Origin: Coriobacteriales bacterium
GTDB taxonomy: Bacteria; Actinomycetota; Coriobacteriia; Coriobacteriales; UBA8131
DNA length: 6,420 nucleotides
NCBI GenBank assembly: GCA_031256575.1
Contig: JAIRQI010000172.1
Location: forward strand, 1-6,420
Direction: 5' to 3'
Under the pieces are notes generated by a model that saw only the letters and a program-made list of their open reading frames with translations, was not told where the DNA came from and did no database searches. Below are positions 1 to 4,286 of this stretch, piece after piece (positions within the stretch are counted from its first letter, which is position 1; each line of letters starts with the position of its first letter). The translations under genes were made by a program, and so were the position numbers.

Positions 1-906
1 AAATTCTGGGTTCCTAATCCAGAAACGCCTATGAATATTCTGGGCTATCTGCATCGCCAACTTCTCAAATTCCATATCCTTATGCAGCTGTTGACTGGTT
101 ACCGTGATGACAGTGATACCTTGAGCGACCAGCGCATTCCGGCGCTTGGAATCACTGGCAATCTGCTCGGAACTGGAATGGTAAGCATTGCTCTCGTACT
201 CTACAGCCAAGTCGAAGTCTGGCCAGAAGAGGTCGCAGAAATACTTCGAGCGATAGGCGGACCGATTGATTGCCTTGGATAGGCCAATTCGTTTGTTAAG
301 TATCGGTAACGGAAAGCCGTAACCCCCATACCTGTTTGGTAATACCAAGAGAATACATAGTTTGGTTTCCATCGGCGATGCTGAGTTGTTTTGGATGAAT
401 CGAAGCGACTGCCTGGCTTTCTGATAGCCTCTGACCCCTTGCATTGAAGAGATAAATGCCTCAAGTTTGTGCTTGCTAGTCAGAGGAGGGCGGTTCACAA
501 AACCTTTACCGGTTTGCTGCTGCTCGATTTCTGCAGGTAAGGAGTAAGTACCGCAGAACTCATATCCTAACTCGATTAGTTTAGGCAAGGGTAACTGACT
601 GGCCAACTGCAGAAAACAGAATTCCGGAGAACTGATGGATAGCTCTGAATCAGTTTGCACAAAGCAACCAATGGGTGTCTGGCTCGTGAAAATATGAGGG
701 ATAATTGATTCCGAGGGCCGCCTCAGGTTAGGATTCCTGAGCAGTATGTGTGTTGGTAGTGATGAGTCTAAAGCTGCCAAGGTTTCATCCTTTGGCCAAC
801 TGTCTGGAACCATGGCTCGGGTTCGTTTGTACAAGTTGGAAGTTGACAAATCGGGATGTGTTCGCCAATACTCTAACGCTGATTGATGACATAATGCTAG
901 CAACAT
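1..906 (-). CDS. DUF559 / Vsr-fold endonuclease-like protein (3' end beyond the window)
   Basis: The frame is open without interruption for 302 codons from an ATG at 906-904 to the left edge, so the C-terminus is missing. The N-terminus reads MLLALCHQSALEYWR. Near residues 177-182 comes SPMETK, then an LPNRYGGYGFP segment (189-199). A PD-(D/E)xK-like core follows at 229-239 (PDFDLAVEYES), with candidate metal ligands D230 and E236 or E238, then an R-R-N-A-L helix and a GITVITVT strand (263-270). This order is that of DUF559/Vsr-like proteins common in Coriobacteriia, some of which are annotated AbiEi-like; true nuclease activity is unproven and no toxin partner is seen. I see no Shine-Dalgarno sequence. 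A TACTAT box at 913-918 lies just upstream of the ATG, so the message could be leaderless. The family assignment is from recalled family patterns; the open frame is read directly. Confidence 0.8.
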   Translation of the reverse strand, partial: MLLALCHQSALEYWRTHPDLSTSNLYKRTRAMVPDSWPKDETLAALDSSLPTHILLRNPNLRRPSESIIPHIFTSQTPIGCFVQTDSELSISSPEFCFLQLASQLPLPKLIELGYEFCGTYSLPAEIEQQQTGKGFVNRPPLTSKHKLEAFISSMQGVRGYQKARQSLRFIQNNSASPMETKLCILLVLPNRYGGYGFPLPILNKRIGLSKAINRSAYRSKYFCDLFWPDFDLAVEYESNAYHSSSEQIASDSKRRNALVAQGITVITVTSQQLHKDMEFEKLAMQIAQNIHRRFWIRNPEF

Positions 907-926
907 AGCATAATAGTAACACAATC

Positions 927-1075
927 GCGCAGGATCGGGCTTCGTGTTGTAGATTTAACAGTAATTTCCAGTAAATATCGTCGATACGACGATAATCCAA
1001 CGAATTTTGTGCTGATTTCGTTGGTTTGTGAGTCGTATATGGCGATTCCTTACAACACGAAGCCCGATCCTGCGC
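927..1075. repeat. 149-bp nested inverted-repeat element (MITE-like or structured RNA)
   Basis: Positions 927-951 and 1051-1075 are exact reverse complements over 25 bp (core ACAACACGAAGCCCGATCC on the right arm), with imperfect pairing continuing outward. The 99-bp interior holds two further hairpins: TATCGTCG / CGACGATA (976-983 and 987-994, 3-nt loop) and CCAACGAA / TTCGTTGG (997-1004 and 1017-1024, 12-nt loop). The segment ATACGAC at 984-990 also has a partner GTCGTAT at 1033-1039, so the two halves can instead pair as one long imperfect arm. No coding content and no clear target-site duplication are visible. It lies 21 bp upstream of the DUF559 start codon. It could be a MITE-like element, a decayed mobile-element end pair, or a structured transcript. 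Confidence 0.8.
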
Positions 1076-1134
1076 ATGATTTACGGATTCGCGTGCACAC
1101 CACACCACACCACGCCGCACTACCCACTTTTCAT

Positions 1135-1159
1135 GTGGAGAAAACCACGTTTGTCTCCA
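1135..1159. repeat. GTGGAGA short palindromic repeat, copy 1
   Basis: GTGGAGAAAACCACGTTTGT followed by CTCCA folds as a hairpin: TGGAGAAAAC (1136-1145) pairs with GTTT plus TCTCCA (1149-1159) around a CAC loop, with one bulged G at 1153. A similar sequence with the same bulge recurs from 1289 (GTGGAGAAACCCGCGCTTGT), and an inverted relative lies at 1244-1257. The three copies within about 170 bp suggest a REP-like palindrome family. Confidence 0.6.
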
Positions 1160-1234
1160 TAGCAATCAATGGGTGTACCGAAAATGAGCAGTGGACTTCT
1201 TTTATCTGTGAGCTCGTTAGCAGTGAACGTGCCC

Positions 1235-1302
1235 AAAAAAGCAGCGGGCTTCTCCACAATGAATTGATTGGCTGTTAAGGCCTTAGTAGTGGAGAAACCC
1301 GC
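1235..1302 (-). terminator. Candidate intrinsic terminator for the leftward URO-D transcript
   Basis: Read on the - strand, GCGGGTTTCTCCAC (1302-1289) pairs with GTGGAGAAGCCCGC (1257-1244) with one mismatch in 14. After two nucleotides and a C comes a run of six T (1240-1235). The long stem plus T-run resembles a Rho-independent terminator, about 280 bp downstream of the URO-D stop codon. The 31-nt loop is longer than usual and contains the palindrome TAAGGCCTTA (1276-1285). The arms belong to the same GTGGAGA family as the neighbouring hairpins, so the structure may be a repeat first and a terminator second. Confidence 0.45.
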
Positions 1303-1580
1303 GCTTGTCTTCACGAGAACGAGTACCTAGTTCACACAATGCAGTCGCCGAGCGAGAACGAGCACCTAGTTCACGTAATGAAGTCGCCGAGCGAGAACCA
1401 GCATCTGCCTCTCGCAGTGCAGCTGTCGGCCAAAAACCAGCATCTAGCTCTCGTGGTGCAGCTGCCGGGCGAGAACCAGCATCTAGCTCATACAACGCAG
1501 TCGCCGGGCGAGAACCAACCTAGCTCACGCAATACAACCGCCAAGTGAGAACCTGCGCCTGGCTCTCACACAACCTTCAG
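1292..1580. repeat. 39-bp imperfect tandem repeat array, about seven copies
   Basis: Units begin with GAGAAC at 1315, 1354, 1393, 1432 (as AAAAAC), 1471, 1510 and 1547. The first five are exactly 39 bp, the sixth is 37 bp and the last is degenerate. A 23-bp partial unit precedes them at 1292-1314. A typical unit runs GAGAACCAGCATCTAGCTC, then about 20 bp including a GTGCAGCTGCCGGGC-like segment. There are no unique spacers between units, so this is a minisatellite. Translated on the + strand it gives 13-residue repeats such as ENQHLALVVQLPG, but no start with a ribosome binding site is present. The array ends next to the URO-D stop codon (1581-1583), so it would form the 3' untranslated region of that message. 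Confidence 0.9.
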
Positions 1581-2573
1581 CTAGGCAATCGGGTTCTTCT
1601 CTGCCCACTCGCGTCCGTAGCTGGCTATTTCTTCTACGTAGACATCCATCAGTCCGGGGGTGTACATGAAACCGTTGGGGATGCCGGGGAAGAAACGTCC
1701 ACCTGGACAGTAGGTGTCGATGACCCGGCGGACCTCGGCGCGCACGTCATCGGCAGTGGATGACTCGACGTCGATTTTGGCCGAATCAAAGCCGCCGACC
1801 ATCGGCAGTTGTCCCTTGGTGACCCGTTGAATCTCGACGATGTCGTTTTGGGCAATTACTCCCTGCCAAGCGTCGACACCCATCTCCACCATGTCTAGCA
1901 CCAGCGGCTCGCAGATGCAGTCGGCATGGTGCAGGAAGAAGATGCCGAGCTCATGGGCCTTGGCGATAATCTCAGTATGCAGCGGTTTGATTAGCTTGCG
2001 CCAGACATCCGGTGGCAGAAAGATGTTGCGTTTGTGTCCCCAGTCGTCATGGAAGAACACCACATCCGGATGGACCTGCGCAGCCGCCTCTTCGAGGTAG
2101 GCAATCTTGTAGTCCTTGATGACATGCAGCAACTCAAAGACCTGGTTCGGAAAGAGCAGGTAGTTGGCCAAGGCATTTTCTAGACCCATCAGGTGATGGG
2201 AACGCTCAAAGAGCCCTCCACCAGACATGATGGCCACGTATTTCTCATCGCGGTCCACCGCCTCCGCTGCGGCCCGTGCTTCAGACCAATCAAAGCCCTT
2301 GACCTCTGGGACCTTGAGGTTTTTATCCCAGTGCTCAATGTCTGGTATGACCAGGGTCTCCGGACGGGCAATCGGATGCCCACCAGGAGCACCTTCAGGC
2401 CAAATGTAGGTCACTCCCCAGTCGTCTTTCGCCTCCGGCCCACCTGGTGCAATCTGCATCCCGTTCATCATAATCGGGTCGAAAATCATCGCCAGGCTGT
2501 CCATGTAATCGAAGTAATAATCCGGCTGCTGATGAGCCAGAATCGCTTCTGCATTTTGCCTCTTGGTACGCAT
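1581..2573 (-). CDS. URO-D family protein (methyltransferase / uroporphyrinogen decarboxylase-like)
   Basis: The 330-residue product has the uroporphyrinogen decarboxylase/MtaA-type TIM-barrel pattern: an N-terminal RQNAEAILAHQQPDY start, KDDWGVTY (49-56), FFHDDWG (173-179), HHADCIC (215-221), MGVDAWQGV (231-239) and GGFDSA (260-265). It is complete and close to the family's usual length of about 340. True URO-D makes coproporphyrinogen from uroporphyrinogen; many anaerobe paralogues instead move methyl groups to or from corrinoid proteins. The zinc HxC motif of MtaA/MtbA methyltransferases is not conserved as such: the equivalent position reads HHADCIC. The substrate therefore cannot be assigned. 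No corrinoid protein or haem gene adjoins it, so it looks like a stand-alone paralogue acting in the cytoplasm. A strong AGGAAGG seven bases upstream supports the start. Tandem repeat arrays lie on both sides. Confidence 0.88.
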   Translation of the reverse strand: MRTKRQNAEAILAHQQPDYYFDYMDSLAMIFDPIMMNGMQIAPGGPEAKDDWGVTYIWPEGAPGGHPIARPETLVIPDIEHWDKNLKVPEVKGFDWSEARAAAEAVDRDEKYVAIMSGGGLFERSHHLMGLENALANYLLFPNQVFELLHVIKDYKIAYLEEAAAQVHPDVVFFHDDWGHKRNIFLPPDVWRKLIKPLHTEIIAKAHELGIFFLHHADCICEPLVLDMVEMGVDAWQGVIAQNDIVEIQRVTKGQLPMVGGFDSAKIDVESSTADDVRAEVRRVIDTYCPGGRFFPGIPNGFMYTPGLMDVYVEEIASYGREWAEKNPIA

Positions 2574-2580
2574 TGGTTTT

Positions 2581-2587
2581 CCTTCCT
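2581..2587 (-). promoter_or_regulatory. Ribosome binding site of the URO-D gene
   Basis: AGGAAGG on the - strand lies 7 nt upstream of the ATG at 2573-2571, a near-ideal Shine-Dalgarno that fixes the start. Confidence 0.8.
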
Positions 2588-2613
2588 GAGCGGTCGATTG
2601 AATACTGCAATGG

Positions 2614-2644
2614 ATTGTACTCTAAAACCCTAGAGGCGGTTTAA
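2614..2644 (-). promoter_or_regulatory. Weak promoter candidate for the URO-D gene
   Basis: On the - strand TACAAT (2619-2614) fits a -10 box, with TTAAAC (2644-2639) upstream. The 19-bp spacing is long and the -35 match is poor, so only the -10 is reasonably convincing. Initiation here would give a leader of about 35 nt and place the G-rich array upstream of the promoter. Confidence 0.3.
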
Positions 2645-2716
2645 TGCGGTGCCGCTAATACAGTTTGGGGAGAAAACCGAAGGTTGGAACCGACACTTTG
2701 CACCTCTTTGAGTGTT

Positions 2717-2813
2717 GCGTCGGGAGGGGTGGGGTGGGGAGTGTCGGGGGTCGCGTCGGGTGCCGCTACGGGGTGGGGCGTCGGGTACCGCGTCGGGTGC
2801 AGCATCGGGTGGG
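2717..2813. repeat. 12-bp G-rich tandem repeat array, eight units
   Basis: Units with approximate consensus GCGTCGGGTGSS begin at 2717, 2729, 2741, 2753, 2765 (13 bp), 2778, 2790 and 2802. The cleanest are GCGTCGGGTGCC, GCGTCGGGTACC, GCGTCGGGTGCA and GCATCGGGTGGG. The second unit is degenerate (GTGGGGTGGGGA). The array fills much of the 253-bp gap between the lipase stop and the URO-D start. It is unrelated in sequence and length to the 39-bp array on the other side of the URO-D gene. Confidence 0.8.
2722..2739 (+). other. G-quadruplex motif
   Basis: GGGAGGGGTGGGGTGGGG has four runs of three or four G separated by single-base loops (A, T, T), the pattern expected of a very stable parallel quadruplex. 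A further run of five G follows at 2746-2750. The G-rich strand is the template strand for the leftward genes, so the leftward RNA would be C-rich and the structure would act in DNA, or in RNA only if the + strand is transcribed. Confidence 0.75.
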
Positions 2814-2826
2814 GCAAGCAGAAAAC

Positions 2827-3732
2827 CTAAAACCCGCGTCGCTTGAGGTCTGCGACCAGCTCTACCCACCAAGCTAGGACATCGAAACTATCCCGGTTAC
2901 GATGCTGCCGGCTGAGATACTCGCTCCAAGGCAGCGAGGGACTATCAGGTAGCATGTCAGCCAGGCTCTGGTCCACAATATCACGATGCGATAAGCCCCA
3001 CCTTCCAGTGGCGCCGATTCGCCCTTGGTAGCTGCCGAAACGGGTTGACATCTCAGGAACCAGCCCGTCATTCTCTCCTTCTGTGAGATGGATGACAGGC
3101 AGCGAGGCCGCAAAGAACAAATCTGTGAAAATGCTTTTCTGCACCACAGAAAAACTCTGGAAGTAGATTTCTTGCGGTAGCGGATACAGCTCATTGAACT
3201 GCCGCATAGCCAGCGTGCCCAGCTCGCCACAGGTCATGACGAAACTGGGGTTCTCGTCGCCTTTGAGAATCATTGCAATATCAATCGGGGTACTGACGAC
3301 TTTCTGTAAAAGCTTGGGAGCCAGCTCAAAGACATCCAAAGCCCGAACTCCATAATGTGGAGAAGAAAGTGTGGTGATTGAAGCGATTCGCTCAGACATG
3401 CCTGGTAGGGTAGCAAGCACCCGGGTGTCGATGCCTCCCTTGGAGTGAGCGATGATATTGACCTTGTCAATTTGGTGGTCTTCAACAATCTGGCTGAGTT
3501 CATGGTGCAACTGCCAAGCATTGCTGGTGTGACTGCCCCAGGCATCTTGGGAGCTGACATAGACTTCAGCTCCATGCTCTCGGAGGGTCCTAGGAATACG
3601 ACCCCAATGGTGATACTTCTCAGCATTCTTGCTAGCAACACCATGTACTAGCAGTAGAGGGTAGCGAGTAGTGCATTGCTCATGAAGCGGGAGCTCTTCG
3701 ATTGAGCAAGAATTGCTAGATTGTTCTGTCAT
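2827..3732 (-). CDS. Alpha/beta-hydrolase, triacylglycerol lipase-like, cytoplasmic
   Basis: The 301-residue product shows an alpha/beta-hydrolase fold: PLLLVHG (25-31) supplies the oxyanion-hole HG, AHSKGG (95-100) is the nucleophile elbow with S97, NDGLVP (221-226) supplies D222, and LSHRD (247-251) supplies H249. The elbow has Ala in place of the first Gly, as in Bacillus LipA (AHSMG). The WGRIPRTLREHGAEVYV and SSPHYGVRALD segments match lipase family I, so a carboxylester or triglyceride substrate is likely but unproven. There is no signal peptide, so it should stay in the cytoplasm. An upstream in-frame ATG at 3759-3757 would add nine residues. I prefer the ATG at 3732-3730 because GAGGGAG sits 8 nt before it. 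The start faces away from the tRNA-Val gene. Confidence 0.87.
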   Translation of the reverse strand: MTEQSSNSCSIEELPLHEQCTTRYPLLLVHGVASKNAEKYHHWGRIPRTLREHGAEVYVSSQDAWGSHTSNAWQLHHELSQIVEDHQIDKVNIIAHSKGGIDTRVLATLPGMSERIASITTLSSPHYGVRALDVFELAPKLLQKVVSTPIDIAMILKGDENPSFVMTCGELGTLAMRQFNELYPLPQEIYFQSFSVVQKSIFTDLFFAASLPVIHLTEGENDGLVPEMSTRFGSYQGRIGATGRWGLSHRDIVDQSLADMLPDSPSLPWSEYLSRQHRNRDSFDVLAWWVELVADLKRRGF

Positions 3733-3740
3733 ATCCGGTA

Positions 3741-3747
3741 CTCCCTC
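3741..3747 (-). promoter_or_regulatory. Ribosome binding site that decides the lipase start
   Basis: GAGGGAG on the - strand is spaced 8 nt from the ATG at 3732-3730. The upstream ATG at 3759-3757 has only GTAAGTGG before it, a much weaker site, so the shorter protein is favoured. Confidence 0.65.
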
Positions 3748-3758
3748 AGCAATTCCCA

Positions 3759-3787
3759 TTGCGCCACTTACTGTCTACAGCTAGAAT
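3759..3787 (+). promoter_or_regulatory. Probable promoter of tRNA-Val
   Basis: TTGCGC (3759-3764) and TAGAAT (3782-3787) are separated by 17 bp, and the tRNA begins 17 nt after the -10 box, leaving a short 5' leader. The -10 match is good and the -35 is partial. The element lies in the 71-bp gap between the divergent lipase start and the tRNA. Confidence 0.5.
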
Positions 3788-3803
3788 AACACTCACGCGA
3801 AAT

Positions 3804-3878
3804 GGGCGTTTGGCGCAGTGGGAGCGCGCTTCCTTCACACGGAAGAGGTCGCTGGTTCAAATCCAGTAACGCCCACCA
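3804..3878 (+). tRNA. tRNA-Val (anticodon CAC)
   Basis: A full cloverleaf is readable. The acceptor stem GGGCGTT pairs with AACGCCC, the D stem is GCGC/GCGC, the anticodon stem CTTCC/GGAAG encloses TTCACAC (anticodon CAC, reading GTG), and the T arm GCTGG-TTCAAAT-CCAGT has one G-T wobble. The discriminator A and a genome-encoded CCA (3876-3878) complete it. The 3' end is followed by repeats resembling integrase arm sites, so this tRNA may serve as an integration target. Confidence 0.96.
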
Positions 3879-3934
3879 TGAATCCGCAGGTCAGAGGCTC
3901 GCTCACAGTGCTCATGCATTCTAATCACATTAAT

Positions 3935-3967
3935 TTGACCACTTTTTGACCACTTTTTGACCACTTT
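3935..3967 (+). repeat. Three 11-bp direct repeats TTGACCACTTT, candidate integrase arm sites
   Basis: TTGACCACTTT occurs three times back to back (3935, 3946, 3957) with no mismatch. The period of 11 bp is about one helical turn, so the copies face the same side of the DNA. They start 57 bp after the 3' end of tRNA-Val. Short direct repeats beside a tRNA 3' end are typical of arm-type binding sites of tyrosine recombinases. No integrase gene and no second tRNA end are visible, so this is either an empty or scarred site or a protein-binding array of another kind. Confidence 0.6.
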
Positions 3968-3969
3968 TG

Positions 3970-4036
3970 GAATCCAATAACGTTATCGAAAACAGGTTCT
4001 TAGCCGCTTTATGAATCCAATATCGTTATCGAAAAC
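3970..4036. repeat. Pair of 24-bp direct repeats with an ATAACGTTAT palindrome
   Basis: Positions 3970-3993 and 4013-4036 match at 23 of 24 bases (GAATCCAATA, then A or T, then CGTTATCGAAAAC). Copy 1 contains the perfect 10-bp palindrome ATAACGTTAT centred on CG; the single change breaks it in copy 2. The copies start 43 bp apart, about four helical turns. They could be operators or part of an attachment region; nothing in the window names the binding protein. Confidence 0.7.
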
Positions 4037-4275
4037 GCCTGTCGATGAACCTTGAGTCCATTTATTCTCCTTGGAGATTTCTCAATCATTCTTCTACATA
4101 ATTTGAGGGCACGACACAATCCAGTTTATTCATAGAAGTGTTGCTCTTTTTCTAGCCACAAGCTCCAGCCTTCAACCCCAAACTCCACATCACCATCGTC
4201 TCCGCTGCTTCAAGTCTAGCCATGCCAAGAAGCTTGATGTGGTTTAATGACTAGAGAGTCAGGATAACTACAATC

Positions 4276-4280
4276 GGAGG
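4276..4280 (+). promoter_or_regulatory. Ribosome binding site of the DUF885 gene
   Basis: GGAGG lies 6 nt upstream of the ATG at 4287, supporting that start. Confidence 0.8.
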
Positions 4281-4286
4281 CCAGAG

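Larger units (their letters stand above)
907..1580. other. Non-coding, repeat-rich interval
   Basis: This 674-bp stretch between two leftward genes holds no reading frame I would call a gene. Several frames stay open, but they lack ribosome binding sites and recognisable domains, and in the right half the openness is a by-product of a repeat length divisible by three. It contains the inverted-repeat element, the GTGGAGA hairpins, a terminator candidate and the 39-bp array listed separately. A short CACAC/ACC microsatellite (about 1094-1113) is also visible. Confidence 0.7.
3879..4286. other. Non-coding interval between tRNA-Val and the DUF885 gene
   Basis: No credible gene is seen in these 408 bp. 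Reading frames are short and lack ribosome binding sites. It contains the three 11-bp repeats and the 24-bp repeat pair listed separately. It also has a small palindrome TCTCCTTGGAGA (4066-4077) enclosed by TTGAG / CTCAA (4052-4056 and 4081-4085), without a following T-run. A clear promoter for the DUF885 gene is not evident; TTTAAT at 4243-4248 is a possible -10. Confidence 0.65.

Noticed and set aside
927..1075. Retron-type non-coding RNA with flanking inverted repeats
   Set aside because: The layout is loosely similar, but no reverse transcriptase gene lies nearby in the window.
785..1165. 126-codon leftward frame overlapping the DUF559 start
   Set aside because: It spans the inverted-repeat element and overlaps the better-supported DUF559 frame; composition looks random.
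1120..1314. 64-codon leftward frame with GTG start
   Set aside because: It reads straight through the terminator-like hairpin, has no ribosome binding site and matches no family I recognise.
1305..1548. Repeat-protein genes read from the 39-bp array in several frames
   Set aside because: Open frames arise automatically from a 39-bp period without stops; none has a ribosome binding site, signal or recognisable domain.
1292..1580. CRISPR array
   Set aside because: Units are directly adjacent with no unique spacers, sequence drift runs across the whole unit, and no cas gene is present.
2193..2633. 146-codon rightward frame opposite the URO-D gene
   Set aside because: It is antisense to a clear conserved gene and has no recognisable domain.
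3878..3949. Short frame starting at the ATG after the tRNA CCA
   Set aside because: It gives only 23 residues, has no ribosome binding site and ends inside the 11-bp repeats.
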